The notes: a model not told the origin generated them from the letters alone. A DNA stretch of 60,000 nt from Glandiceps talaboti (GCF_964340395.1 NC_135556.1:17982142-18042141); one strand, 5' to 3'; counted from the first letter of the stretch, positions 1 to 25,192 are shown. A program made the numbers and translations.

Positions 1-10751
<10,751 letters not shown>

Positions 10752-12269
10752 CGTTGTTGTCTTTTTGGTTCCAAAGTCTAGAGAGAACAATCTGTCACCG
10801 AAATCTGATAAAACAAAAAATAAAAAGCCAAAACGTGATGATATTCGCATGCTCTGGTTAAAAAAAAATCGTGCCAGTACCGCAACTTAAATCAAAATTG
10901 GCGTATCACTTTTCAATGGCTCTGGCTACAAGGGTGAACTCACTATAACTTTTAAACTGTAAACTACCCGTACGTTTTACCGTCAATGTTAGTATTTTGA
11001 GTTTGATTTCCACTTCAAAATTTAAACAAAAATATACTTTACATTATGTTGTCTTAACAATGACCATTGCCCCTTAGTTGTAACATTTCAATAAACATGG
11101 TTGTAACATTGATCCATTTGAGAACAACCAGCAGAGAATACTAGATATTTTGAATCGCCACTAGAACATTTTGGCAATTTTACAGTCTTCATCAGCTAGT
11201 TTTCAAAGACTAATTTTTAAACTGGTACACAGTGTTTATGTACAAGGAAGCCTTTCAGCCACTACTTATTTTGGCGGTTTTGTTTTCCTTGACCATAAAA
11301 TAAGCAAAAGTAAGTCTTTAGCGAATATTTTCAGGCTCACAGTGTCACTAACAGAGTATGACATGTGACGAATGCATTGTACCTCTAGAAATATTACAAG
11401 TAGTTCTAGACCGATCTCATAATGTCTCAATTACCCTTCATTAAAACGTACGATATTCTTTGTGTTCTGCCAGTGCTACTAGTATGTTACAATCTGTGTT
11501 ATAAAACAGACGATCCTGAGAACGGACTGGATTCTTAGTCTGTTCAACTTTATTTATCAATAAATTTTGTAGACGTCTGCATAATCTCGTTGAAAGCAGA
11601 TAGACTGTAATTATGTTCTGTGGTTCTGTATGGATCGAAATTCGAAATGCTCAAGTTTTTTATGACGTTGAATGCAAACTTAGTTGTATGGAAAGATAGT
11701 CATCTCTAAATACACATGTATACGTGAGCTAAAGAAATACACCCCTATCCTCTCAAAGTCAAAAGGTAACAAACGAATTGATCTCTCGATCATTTATTTG
11801 ATAACCGAAATCAAATTTGATAAAAGAAAATCTTCATAAATTTTGCTCATCTAGCTTCACGTCTGCATATTTCAATATACGTTCTCTAAAACGTTCAGTT
11901 TGAACTTTAACACCTCGCCATTGTCTATGGATGTTTACCTGGCAGAACAGTTATTTGTGTCGCACAGAGTACTTTGTTGTTTGTGTCGTAGAACGTTCAG
12001 ATGGTGATAAACAAGTTTACCACAAATAAAACTGAATTACGTCTTGTTAAATTTTAAGCCGGATTCAGTATTTCGTGTTATCGTGTACGTCCATGTAACC
12101 TACGTACGTATCTCTGTTTAAATTTCTGAGTTGCCGTGATACTACCAGGGGATCACAATTATTCGCGTGTGATAGAGTCTATTGGATCATGGAATAAGAA
12201 CTTTTACGATCAAAGGTTATTATAAACTGAGATAAGGCATCATCATATATAGTTATATATTTCATTTTT

Positions 12270-12640
12270 AGGGAGCCTTCAGTAATTACATTTGGCAGGG
12301 GAATTGGGTCACTTCTGCAAATCTATTCACGGTAAAGTCACATGTCAGAAAAGGGGAGGGTCACATTTTACTTTGACTAATTGTATTTATCAAAATTGGC
12401 ATCCCATCGGTTCCACATCCAACTGATTCATTATCCCACCGCGACCACTGCCACCATTGTATAATATTTTAAGGGGGGCTTCATTAATTATAGGCGGGGG
12501 TGGAAAAAGAATTGAAGGGACGCATTTTACTTTGACCCATTTTATATCTGACTTTTCATTATTTTGTGATTTTGGCATCCCACCACTTCCAAATCCTACC
12601 GCTACCACATCCCATGACTGCCACCATTGTAGAGTAATAC
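12270..12640. repeat. Two diverged direct copies of a roughly 190-bp segment
   Basis: Both copies share a cttcagtaattac or cttcattaattata start, cattttactttgac, ggcatcccac, and the ending gactgccaccattgta or a close variant. Short ORFs across the copies are not convincing as genes. Confidence 0.5.
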
Positions 12641-15078
12641 TATAAGTTATCACTCAGTGAAATGCAGTGAATTAACTATTATGGTGTGAGGAGAAGAGCT
12701 GGTGCTCTCAGTAGTAAGGGGGACAACATGGCAAGATATTGAGATGTTGACCTTGGTCCTGGGGTTGTCAGTTGTGCGTTCATATAGTCTTTGCGAGTTC
12801 TGGCCTTCAGTTCAACCAATAGATCCACACAGGGGGCATAGATTTAATTATACAAAGACAAAATTAATCTCACTGTGGTGGTCATAGTAGGAAAAACAAA
12901 TGCCTTTAAAAACTATCCGTGTGATGGGACCTTACTACAGAAAATATCAAACAACGTGACGGTAAAAAATGAAACTAATCAAGCAGTGTCCTTGGTCACA
13001 TCGAATTTTTTCAGTTAATTTCAAGTGTATCACATATATATAAAACAATTGAGGGTTTCTTTCTACAAATGTAGCCCTACATATAGCGTAACCCCCTCCA
13101 ACCCCCAACCCCCCAACCCCCCTCACCATCCATTGATTGGGTACCATTCCTCGCAAATTGTTACCCACCCCTTACACTTCCGTGAGCCCAATACAGCGTA
13201 CTTCGTCGTCTACAGGGCCATAAATTTGTGGATTCAATGCTGGATGTATAACTCGGGTATGCACCGTACCTGTACATGTAAATTAGCACGTACATGTGTT
13301 CGTTTATATCCAGTGTTTTCGCGGTCTAGAACTAGTAAAATTCTAAACAAAGGAAGATTTCAGTACTACTTCAGACCCGTCTCATACAAAACAAGCCACA
13401 TTGTATTATCATACCTACGTCCCCTTTAATAGAACCATTACCAGGGGGTGTACGTATGTCTCCTTGACCTCAATGTAACTACTGTTGAGTTGACAATACT
13501 AAAAAAAAACACAAATTATGATCTATGTACTGAGGATATATTGACAGTATAATAGACAAAGGCAGATTATTTTCATAGTCTATTCTATTTGACATAATCA
13601 TGAATGTATTACTACTCAGGCGCATACACATATGCCTGATCAAGCTAAAACAGCACGTGTGTCGGTCGAATCATGCACAGTGGAAGTGACTCTGTCTAGC
13701 TATGGTCGAATAAGTAGCACATAACATATACTTAGTGACTTAGTGCCAAATTCAACAAGTGGTTCCGCCAAAGGAAAGTTTGTCGTATATATCTACGCTT
13801 GAAAAGGGGTCATAAGTTGTCGATTAGGCGGTCTACCTGTCCTTGTCTCACTCGTTTACTTCCAGTTTTGGTAAAGAAGGCGTTTTGGAAGGCGGAAATA
13901 TTGCTTTAGTAGTGTGTGCACATGCGTAAACGACAGTTACTTTACGATTTGAGCTACAAATAGTTACCCTTTCAGAGACAACACTATCTGAATCTCAACA
14001 CTGAGTCACATGTGCACATAACCAAGCATTCAGTATATTGTAATGAGTATTATGGGCCTTCAGAGCTCAACTTGTTTGGTATCGCTTGATTACATATACA
14101 TGTACACCCGGGCATGTACATGCATGTGATTGTCAAATACGGTGCTAAACGACGCATTACGCATTGTTAGGTTACCCTTTGGAGTGGACAGACACGGATG
14201 TAGAATTCGGTCCTTGGCGTAGAGACTTCGATAGTGTCGTGCATGCATACCGATTGCCACAGTACGCTACCATGATCGTATTGTAAACCAAAACATAGTT
14301 TTAAGAATGTCACCTTTGCGGAGAGTGGTGTCATATTTGTAGTGGGCAAACAGAAACTACCTATGCGAGCACATAATAGGTAACGTGAAAAGTGTTAAAT
14401 GTTGACATCTCCGCCGACCTTAAACGCCATGCACCTTTATATAACTCTGTGAATTATATCTAGAAGTTGTGGTTAGGACTCGCCTCTTCAAATTTTGGTG
14501 TACATAAATCAAAACTCACCTTCAGCCATTTTGATTCGTTTTCTGTGACAATGTAAACAAGGGGGTTGGAATGAAATGTAAGCTTGCTGTTCAGGGGGAC
14601 GTAGAGACCCGGATATAGTTACGGAATCGAACTCTGCCACAGTGTGCTATCGAGCTATGTCAGGCGTTTTGCATTAGAAAAGAGCACATACGTATAAGGC
14701 TTGCTGGTTCCCTATGGTGACCCCTGTAGTCATGTCAACAAGGGGACGCTGATTAATGATTTTAATAGCGCATATCATGGACGACGTGTTCAATTCGAAA
14801 TTCCGATAGTTAGTTTGTTTGCTGTAGATGTTCTACAATATTTTCAGTGCAGGTCGTGAAACAGTTGTATATTCTCCACAGCCGAAATCTTGCAAATATC
14901 ATGATAACTCGTCTATTTGTACTGGCATCGCAGCCTGTCTCACAGTAATTCGACTTTCATATGGTTTTCGTACGGTCATGTGACACATTTCAACATCTAT
15001 GTGTCACTTTCTAGTCGTATAGGTATTTTTATTAATATTAATTTTAGTAAAGACGTACACGCACATCACACTGATAAA

Positions 15079-15123
15079 CGCGCGCGCACGCACGCACGCA
15101 CGCACGCACGCCACGCACGCACA
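15079..15123. repeat. (CGCA)n microsatellite
   Basis: CG-rich start followed by about nine CGCA or ACGC tetramers. Confidence 0.85.
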
Positions 15124-15165
15124 TACACTCTGCCTAAATAAATGGTTAGTAGGATATCTCACTTA

Positions 15166-15235
15166 CAGTAGATCCTCGATAAGTAGGGCCTTGCTAACTC
15201 GAGGTTTCCGTTAAGTTGCGGGTGTCACTCTACTA
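15166..15235 (+). mobile_element. Pogo/Tigger-like terminal repeat end
   Basis: After a TA dinucleotide the sequence begins cagtagatcctcgataagt and continues with gctaactcgaggtttccgtt. This is the style of pogo/Tigger DNA-transposon ends (cagt-ga-cctcgataa). No partner end or transposase frame is visible nearby, so it is probably a solo or badly decayed end. Confidence 0.4.
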
Positions 15236-16330
15236 ATTGCAGATACTTTCAACAGTCACATATTTGAATCTTACTTGACTCAATACCTAAGGGACTTGCT
15301 ATCATTCTGCGTGGCAACAGGTTTACGTCCTGTCCGAATCTTGAACGCTTCGGGGCCACTATTTACCTGGTAACAGGTGGTTGGTGACACGTGACGGAGT
15401 TGAATTGTGTCATGCGTCACTAGGTAGCTTCTCGAATAGTAACACATCTCAATAACATTGGCATTGAGTTATCTACCTTTACCTTTAGACATAGTATAAT
15501 ATTTCAAATAAATAGAAATTATTTATGATAACATTTTAGTATGTAGTTTGTTATTAGTGTTTTAAGATTCCTATAGGTAGATACAAGGACGTAGGTAAGA
15601 ACAGGGGAAAAGAAAACATACACCATGGGTCTGATATAGTCATGTCATTGTACGAATTAACTGTTCCCCCATGCCATCACAGGCAAATACACTATACACC
15701 CCCCCTCCGTTGATTATTTTCAGATTTTGGAAAAACAAGATGACCAAACCCATCCAATCATCCCACTTCCAATTTTAAAAACAGGGTGACCTCCGCCAAA
15801 CTTTTCTACCGACAACCCCCCCCCCACCGAAAAAACTCACCTGTCCCTAATTAATCTTATTTCGTGACAGTTAGTTCCTACTGATCATGAATTTCTTCGA
15901 CAACATTTTATAAAACTCACCTTCAATTCACCCGATGTGCCTTGCGACAGTAAAAGTGAAAATCTTAGACTTCAATAGGCTGTACATGGGACAGTGTGAA
16001 TGTGATGACGTATTACAGTTTAAAATGCAAAACCCACTGACAAAACTGTAGACAACCATGTAGACAACCACATAACTAAAGTACCAAAGTGTAATGTTTT
16101 CTGAACTTTGTACTTGTTGATACAAACTGACCACTACTACTAGTCTTGATAGTTTGGTTACCAATCACAATTCATGGGGAAGTACGGAAGGTGAGCGGGT
16201 CAGCACGTTAATCAAACTTCAAGTCTTCCTTTGTTCCAATAACAGAACATACCTTCGTTTACCTTGGAGGAGGGTTATAGAAATACATAAGAACGAACAA
16301 AAGAGGTCATGTGAGCCAACAGCACACAAC

Positions 16331-16333
<3 letters not shown>

Positions 16334-16396
<63 letters not shown>

Positions 16397-16490
16397 GAGA
16401 GAGCGAGAGAGTGAGTGAGTGAGTGAGTGAGTGAGAGAGTGAGTGAGTGAGTGTGCGTGTGCGTGCGTGTGTGTGTGTGTGTGTGTACTG

Positions 16491-16551
<61 letters not shown>
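16334..16551. repeat. (GA)n-(GTGA)n-(GT)n compound microsatellite
   Basis: (GA)n passes into GTGA units and then a long (GT)n. ORFs across it are repeat artefacts. Confidence 0.9.
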
Positions 16552-16553
<2 letters not shown>

Positions 16554-16559
16554 CATCTA

Positions 16560-19500
16560 CATATGTATATATAAGCATGGTCAGCCCTTATACAATAAAT
16601 GGTGATAACGCTCTCTGGAGAACGAGGTGTCTCCTCGGTACGTTCAAAGAGAATGTATCCTTGTTTTGGTTTCGTTGAATTCCCCCCCCCCCTTCAAAAA
16701 TGAATGTATTCAATTATACTGTAAAATGAGATAAAGGTCTCTTTCTTCAGTCCATCGTGATTTCGTATACGGACATATGCTAATGACTACGAAATTAACT
16801 GCAATATGAAAAAGTTCTAGGTATAAAGGTGATGTGTACATTCTTCGAAATTTCTCTTGAAGATTTTATAAGAATAACAATCTCCATTTTAAGTCACAGC
16901 CCTAGTGAAAATAGTTTTAACACATCTTCCAGTAATGCTGTCCGAAGTATTCAAAAATATTTTACCCTTGACCTGATCAGAATTTTCGACAATTCGTTAC
17001 CATAACAACCCACAGCTAAATCTCTAGCCAACTACTTTTTTTTTTGCATCTGTAAGTCGAGGTTTTACTTGGTGTTTGTTTGGAAATCGACACAAGGTGT
17101 ACTCAGAATATCGAAATGAAACGACATTGTCGTACCGGAATTAACTGTTTACAAATAAATGATGCCATGCTTGTCAAAACACCAATGCCAACCCTTACCC
17201 AATTCTGTGTTTGCTTACTGTTGCATTAATGGACAAAGTCCGTCGCTGTAGTGCAGTGTAGTGCAGTTTACTTTTGGTGTTTATAAAAAGCAAACTTTGT
17301 CAAGGGAATTCACATCGTCCTCTAGAGAGAAAAATGTGTGCCGTAAGACTCAGAGCCTTTAATTTTGAGTTCATCGTGTAGCCGTTCTTTGACTTTAAAG
17401 TATTAGCATATTATAATAAGCCAATGAAATGTAACCGGGTTAAGACGTGAACCAGTGTGTAGACATTGCATTGCATATATCAACAGGTCAGTGACAGCAG
17501 GTAGAGTTCGTTTCAAGTTACTAGTACTGTTCGGCGGTTATGTTCGATCAGATACAATCACGCAGTTCAAACAATAAGAAACTGCATGTTCTACATCGAG
17601 ACAGCAAGTTTTACGTATTGCACCTAGACGCAGACATGCGGGTGCCAGTGTTTCCTTGCATGGTTGTATCAAACACGGTCGCTGAAATGTAACTTGACAC
17701 GAGCTGTACAAAAGATAGAGATGCTCCATTCTGAATATGGGATTAGTCTAACAGTAATATCATACTGTTACGAGGACTAGCTAGAGTTGGATGGGTTATG
17801 TCCCTGTCTGTCTATCTTAGCATTCCAGCACTCACACTATCACACGTACGTAATGGGATCGACTTGGCCCAGAGTCGGGAATTAGTCAAGTCTGCTGAGA
17901 ACAGATTTCGGCTTGCCAGAATCACCTACCCGAGTGATTGCTGGATGATGTAATTCTCATTCATTTTTATACCATTTGAATACAAAGGAATTAACACAAA
18001 AAATCATGTCCAATCACTCCACTTTTAATATTAGCTGACACTGTTCTTTTCCCAATCATATGAATTTTGCTGACATCAAGTTTGCCCATAATCGTAATCG
18101 CAAGTCTATTTCTTACCTTATGGCCTACAATTGTCGAATTGTTAGATTTCGTTCCCATAATTCCGAAATACGATATTTTGGATCGTAACCAATACAGTCA
18201 TGTACGTACTTGTGGGGCTGTTATAGAAAATGCCACTGTACGTGATAACAATTACATATATTTTTCCTGTATGTATCTCTCGTCTTCAATACATTTGTAT
18301 AAATTGTCGATTGTCAACACCAATTCTATATAGTTTTGGCACAGTTACTGTAATCCAGAGAGCGCCCTCTTTTCATTGTATATTACTGTGCATGTATACA
18401 TTCGTGAATTATTAGTTACTAATAATGATGCCTTGATGAAGAACGTATATTCGATGCCTGTTCAAGCTTAGTGTAACAACGAATGTATGTAACTAATCAG
18501 ACATTATCAACATAATTTCAATCATTTCATTGTTAATACATCACCAGCAAAAATTTGGCTTTGACGTAGTAAGCAGTGTTTACATCCTAACTGCCTAAGG
18601 CGTGGACTTCGGTTGTATTTCTAGTCCTGTATATTGTTTTACTTCTAGTTGAGTGACTCCATAAATTATTTAAGCCACGTTAATGGTCAGTCGATGCATT
18701 TAGTTGTCCTATCTTTAGGCAGGCTTCATTGAATCAAGGTAATCATTGAAATCATGTCCACATTTTAAGAATTAAAATGAATATTCAGGCTAACAGACAA
18801 AAGATGTACCAATGAAATTATTGCGAGAAATTTTACTTTTAGTTAGTGGAAACAACTTGGCTATAATTGATATCCATGTATATAAATGGTGGCTAAATGG
18901 TTTACAAGTTTTGATAGGTTGAGAGATGTATAAGAGTGCAGTCAGACAATATAATCGTCAACTTCAGACAATTGTCTAGACAGAGAAATTTGAATCAAGA
19001 GGATTAGTGAATGTGCCTTTAAGAATCACAATAAGAGCGTGTAATGGAATAATGGATTGAGTGTTTAGGAATGTATCTATTTGATAATGTATTAAGTCTT
19101 CGAGTGCCCTACTTTTGCCTTTGTGAAGTTCGCGAATATTTATGATTTAACATCTGGCGCAATATTATCGCTCCCTGATTGGGTTTTGAATACAGATTTA
19201 ATGAAGCCACATCATTTAATGTGGAGGACTTTTTCATCAGGCGCGAGTTGGCTATAGTTATATATATGTGTTATGATTCTGAATGGACTGCATGGAAAAG
19301 CGGTTGGTAAATGATGGCTATGCATACTGCATCGATATTAGCATACGTTTAATGTTGAACTATTTTTAGGACCGCACCAAATGTCACGGTATGAAATAAG
19401 AATCCATCTCTTATCGACCATCCTGTCGTATTTTCATTTTTTATTTATACGGCCTGGGACAAGCCTTGGGGGAGAAAGAACAATGTCATGAATTTGTAAT

Positions 19501-19660
19501 TACATTATCTTGGGAATTCAGACATGACGCTGTTTATATATGTCTCCAAACACCTAGTTAAAGAAATAGATATCTTGTAATGCAATACTTAACTTAGATG
19601 TCCAAACAATGGATACTATATCCCTTGCGTCTAGAGACGTGATTCATGTTTTATCGTCCC
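16560..19660. other. Non-coding stretch, no gene recognised
   Basis: AT-rich with scattered short ORFs, none showing a family motif or a coherent splice context. Confidence 0.55.
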
Positions 19661-19724
19661 TTTTTTCATGTTCCAGGACACTCATAATTATGCTCGATTA
19701 CTATGCATGACTTATTGTAATTTA

Positions 19725-19870
19725 ATTATTGTAATGACCAACGGCAACGCGTCGGAAATTCGAGAGATTATGTTTTTGGTCTCAGACATCTCTCTCTCTC
19801 ATCTGGCTCCGGCTTTGAGTAGGGCCGTGAGGCCGAACTCTGGGCTATCACGAAATAAAGTTTGTGTTCC
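19725..19870 (+). mobile_element. Possible retroelement 3' tail
   Basis: A block of higher GC with the text ggccgtgaggccgaactc then ggctatcacgaaataaag, which has the look of a non-LTR retroelement 3' UTR ending at AATAAA. No reverse-transcriptase coding is seen upstream. Recognition is by style only. Confidence 0.25.
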
Positions 19871-20040
19871 AGTTTTACTCTATACAATCTTCTCGCATGC
19901 AGTTTATCTTTTACTACGCGTCATATTCTACATTTGGCTAATATTAATTTGCCACCAAAATGACGTCACGCATACTCTCTCCAGTTTGATACAGATTGAG
20001 GTAAACGACTTTACTGTAGTTAAAACGTATGATTATTTAC

Positions 20041-20082
20041 ATTCTATTCTATTCTATTCTATTCTATTCTATTCTATTCTAA
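20041..20082. repeat. (ATTCT)n microsatellite
   Basis: Eight pentamers, about 450 bp upstream of the receptor promoter. Confidence 0.85.
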
Positions 20083-20560
20083 ATCTGGTTGTCATACAAG
20101 AGCGAAAGAGGGCGCGTTTTCGTGGCTAGTTGTGTGTGATCTTTCTCGTCCACAGAAAGCTATCTCGTTACATTTATATTTTATTTAAAATTTCGAACAT
20201 CCTACCATTACTAATATTAACAAAGTTGTCATGTCTAAGCTCCAATAAAAAAATGTTTGAATTCAGAAAGGCGTCCAATTTTCAAAATTTATCAGTAATA
20301 AAGCAATGCGGAATGACGAATATTTAATAATTAATCTAGTTATACCATCCAACATAAAATGTAATGTAATGTGATATGTTAAATTATTTGCTGCCAGCAC
20401 TATTCCACTTTGTAATTCTATGCTACGTCGTCTCGCACTAAGCTCTCGTTCCGCCCCTAAAAGCAGGGTGGGTGCAAACCGACCCTATCAACCTGAAACC
20501 TCATGCCTGCGCAACAATAGCTGCGCGTAAAACATTCTCGAACGTCGTAATCATTTCGAC

Positions 20561-20590
20561 TATAAATGTGCATGCATGGTTATCATTCAG
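20561..20590 (+). promoter_or_regulatory. TATA box and initiator of the receptor gene
   Basis: TATAAAT at 20561-20567 is followed about 22 bases later by an initiator-like TCATTC at 20583-20588. A GC box (ccgccc) lies near 20452 and the ATG is at 20741, giving a 5' UTR of about 150 nt. A short upstream ORF of 13 codons runs from 20607 to 20648. This is inferred from spacing only. Confidence 0.45.
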
Positions 20591-20740
20591 CCGCATTTTG
20601 TGCTTGATGGGAATTGGTAGGCTGCAACCAAGATTTGAGTCTTACTGAAGAAGACAGAAGTCCCACTGTTTAACTGGTCAAAAAAAAGTGCATTTACCAT
20701 CGGTATTAATTTAGCACCGACAGACAGAAAGCGGGGAAAC

Positions 20741-21208
20741 ATGACGGAGATTACGGACAACGTTTGGAACATAACATACGACATCTATAAATTATGTATC
20801 TGTGAACCTGAGAAGTGTCCGACCTGGGACAAAATGTTCGGTTTATCCAATTACACATTCAACTATTCTGATTATTATGAGGCTGATAATCACACCGAAA
20901 GCATGGATGATTATGACGATATTCTCTGTAACTTGCCTCCTATAGAAATATTTTATGCTGCAAAGGTTGTTGCAGCGATTGTTTACACCTTGACTATTTT
21001 ATTGACATTAATTGGGAACAGTCTTGTCATCTGTGTGTTGTCATCCCCGATCCACTTCAAATCTGAGATGAACAAATTTCTGATTAATCTTTCTGTCGCC
21101 GATATATGTATGGCACTGTTTTGTATGCCGTTCACGTTTGCCTATGTCGTCGTACGTCATTGGAATTTTGGTACTGTGATGTGTCCGGTGACGTTCTTCA
21201 TTCAACAG
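20741..21208 (+). CDS. Receptor exon 1: N-terminus to top of TM3
   Basis: 156 codons from the ATG (context aacATGa) to FIQQ. Covers the glycosylated N-terminus, TM1, TM2 and the conserved Cys before TM3. Ends at CAG followed by gtaagt, which is also the first unit of the tandem array that follows. Confidence 0.93.
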
Positions 21209-21769
21209 GTAAGTGACATTTTCAATGCAAGATAAAGTAAATGACATTCTTTGCTCAATGGGTAAGTGGCCATTCAATACATGACAGGTAAGTCAGTGGC
21301 CATTCAATGCATGACAGGTAAGTGGCCATTCAATGCATGACAGGTAAGTGGCCATTCAATGCATGGCAGGTAAGTGGCCATTCAATGCATGACAGGTAAG
21401 TGGCCATTAAATGCATGACGGTAAGTGGCCATTCAATGCACGACAGGTAAGTGGCCATTCAATGCATGATAAGTAAGTGGTCATTCAATGCATGGCAGGT
21501 AAGTGGCCATTCAATGCATGACAGGTAAGTGGCCATTCAATGCATGACAGGTAAGTGGTCATTCCATGCATGACAGGTAAGTGGCCATTCAATGCATGAC
21601 AGGTAAATGGCCATTCAATGCAATATAAAGTAAGTGGCCTTTCAATGCATGACAGGTAAGTGGCCATTCAATACATGACAGATAAGTGGCCATTTAATGC
21701 ATGACACGTGTGACAATTCAAGCACCGACATATACAGCTTAGATACTCTTTAGACTAATGTTCAATTTT

Positions 21770-21841
<72 letters not shown>

Positions 21842-24800
21842 TATGTGTAAGTTTGGTGTTCAAGTTATCCTGTGGAATTACATTATTCCCACGATAATGT
21901 CAAACAAGAAATCCAATTAAAATTCCAACAAAATAAATGTACATGATTGTGTATCAATTGACGTGTAATAATGAGGAATGTTTGTGAGAATTGAATTTGC
22001 TGACTAAATATGTGTTCATATATTCACATTAACCTTACTGACAAGTCACATGCTCACAGCCTACGTCCAGATAAGTCAAGTACTTACGAGAGTATGTCGA
22101 TAATTGACTATACTTATCTGCTAGAAAATCAATATTCCCCAAAAGCAACATACGACATTACATGTAACTGGAACTCATTACTCTCAAAGAGCGATGCATA
22201 CCCTAACTTACATGAGAAAATTCATATTTACGTGGTGAAGTAAACCGAAATAGAATTATCAACATTGATCAAAGGTACACCTGAGTATTATAAATATATC
22301 GATCACTTGATAAATATTAAGATAACATTACGTTTGGAATGCAATTACATTACCCTCTAGATCTGTATAGAATAAGAGCTTACACTTTTGGAATTCTAAA
22401 CATATACAATCGAAGCATCATAGCGGTTTAGTGTGTTCGACAAACAGAGCACCATACAACATTTTATCAATTCCAGGGATAATTATAATAATAATAGTGT
22501 CTGTCGTCAAAATAGAGACGATAGATTGATTGTATGTTTTCTATGACCTCCTTCATCAACGTTCTATTTTGTCAACGCTGACTGTAGCAACTCTTTGATG
22601 TGGTCTTTAGTTTAGTCACAAGAGAAAATATATACAATTAAATCTGTGTGTGTGCCAAATCACGAAATGCTAAGTTTTTATGGCGAGGGGAGTTCGGAGT
22701 TCAGGTGTTAACTTTAATTCGAAAACACCTGACAATATACCTTACCGTAACAATGATAATCACGTCGTTTAAAAAAAAAAACATGCATTTTTCAAGAATA
22801 AGCTCCAACGATACATACGATTGAGTGCACTTGAACCATACCATAGCAACGTTACCCTTAATATCAGGACCTACCACCGTTAGTATATACGCTATCTAAT
22901 CAAAGAAAAGGACCATGTACATTTTATATACCGAACCTTTAGACAAAGTGAACATAGCCATCAATTTGCTGCCACTGCTGATATTCTCATACATGTATTT
23001 AATTGTCCCGGGTTTCAATATACGTCCCTATAGGATTTACACGTCTGTAAACGACGACGGTTAATTCAAGCATAATATGCAACGCTAGACGACCATACCC
23101 GGCAACTATAATTGACGTCACAGAATGTTGGAAACAAAAATTACAGTTCTTCACCAGCTCTAAAATAATCAAGTTTTAAATTGACGTAACAAAATATCAC
23201 TATTATTCAACTTGTTGTATTGTGTCTTGTATATCAATCATTATGTAAGCGATACTGTTTAATATTGCGCTTTGCAATGAAGTAATAATATTGTATTGCA
23301 AAGATTCGATTGGCTTATTGTTTGCATAAACTGTTCTAGTACAAAAAAATGTAATTGTCAACGGTAGCTCAAAAGAAAAAAGACAGGGATTGTTTTCCAC
23401 AGAAGCAGTGGGATTTGTCATCTGTGTCGTTGACGTAGTTAACAGCAATATGCGTACACAGGTTAGGGTCACTTGTGAAACAATACAAAGCAAAGTCCTA
23501 GCCTGTACTGTATAGCTTTCAGTGCACTTCATCGACTCAACCAGTGATTCGAATCATTGATGAGAGAGAAGGAGACATTATAAAGCACTTTGTTGAGGTT
23601 TTTGTTATTATCTAAATTAGTAATTGAGACGTCATTAGGTTGTTTCGATGGCCATTGATGATGGTTGTCGGAGAACCAGATTAACCATGAATGTGAAATT
23701 GTACGGACATAACGACATGAAAGGCTGGAGTTTCAGTCTCCAGTACATATAATTGACCTTATTTCCTTGAACACGCAGCATTTCCTACACTACAGACAAC
23801 GTCTAATTGACAGGATGTGACAGTCTGCGTTGACAAAATAATGAGACTTGGGAGAAGTTGCTCAAAGAAAGCATATGCTTCACAAAGACTGTTTGGCTCG
23901 TCAAGACGGTCTGTCTAATGACGCAGCCTTCGACGTGGTTTGCATTATACTACATGCATTAGAAGGTTGTCATTAACCAATTCTGAAACTCTTATATTGT
24001 ATGAGGAATGTGACATCTACCTTGAAATTGCCGCTAAAATTTGCATTGACGAACTCACGTCTACAATCTCTTTAAAAAATAAATTTGAAGAAAAAAACTA
24101 CTTGCGCTCATCTTGTTATCAACGTACGCACGTTTATATAAACCAAAAAAAGTACTGATGTCTTTAACACTTCGTGACCATGTGAGAACAGAAGTTGAAG
24201 ACAGTGTTCATATAGCGAAATTACAAAAAAAATCGATAGGTAGTTAGTTACTGTGCTGGTGAAACGACTCCGACTAAATCGATACCAGGACTCTTACAAT
24301 AATTTTACAGTACCTGCATTAAATGTATATATTTATTATCGTCGAATTTGGTTGTTTCTAAGCTTTCACCAAATATAGTAACGAGATGACACATTGTCTT
24401 GTTAAAAAAAGGAAGAAAAAACAACTTAGAATTCAAATCTCATTATCCTTCCATAGCCAATAAATCTGTTGGCTGCATCTTTAAAAAGACCCAGAAGGCC
24501 TAACAATGTATCGAAAACCTTCATTCACAGACTGCTTTGAAATGTTTATTGAGTCCCATTTATACGACTATCGTCTTTGTAGAAATAATTGGTTGTTTTG
24601 CAATACTGTTTGCATTCTTTTAGGTGTTAAACCAAACAGATGTTACCTAAACATCAGTATAGTTTAATTCAAAAGCGTTAGTCTTAACGCTATAAAATAG
24701 ACGAATACCTCTACCAGCATTGTTGCATACATCGAATGCATATAAATGAGAGAAGTATACTATACTGTCCTCTTTACAAAATAGGACCTGAACAACAGCG

Positions 24801-25159
24801 TGAATAATTCCACTTCGACTTTTGGATGATTGAATATCAAATGCTATTGGTTACATCCTCTGCTTTCTTCCCTTCGATTTTAATATATGGATGTCTTTAA
24901 ACGGTCTACACAGTCATATCAAACGTATTGTCAAATTAACTTGTCCAGAATTGTCTAAGAAAAAACCCATTTCTAATTCTACGTGTATCACATACATCAT
25001 CCAAAGAGCACAGCACATCCATATGGCGTTGACAGGTTTATGCATGTGCATTTACTAGTATTCAGCTATCGTGAAGTTAGGTCCACACGTTATGTGCACC
25101 CACCAATAAGTACCTCAGTGTGACAGTGTGTTGTGTGTCTGTCTGTGTGTGTGTGTGTG

Positions 25160-25192
<33 letters not shown>

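Larger units (their letters stand above)
10778..15160. other. Non-coding stretch, no gene recognised
   Basis: AT-rich and without a convincing coding exon on either strand. It may contain the promoter and first non-coding exon of the minus-strand SPRY-NHR gene, but I cannot place them. It includes two related copies of a roughly 190-bp segment at about 12,270-12,460 and 12,470-12,640. Confidence 0.6.

Noticed and set aside
16219-16578. ORFs with Thr-His and Leu-Ser repeats
   Set aside because: Microsatellite artefacts of (GA)n and (GT)n.
19668-20129. 153-codon plus-strand ORF
   Set aside because: Ends in an (ATTCT)n repeat and has no family motif; the GC-richer part is better explained as a retroelement tail.
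21485-21667. Repetitive minus-strand ORF with CHALNGHLP-like units
   Set aside because: It is the reverse reading of the 26-bp splice-donor minisatellite.
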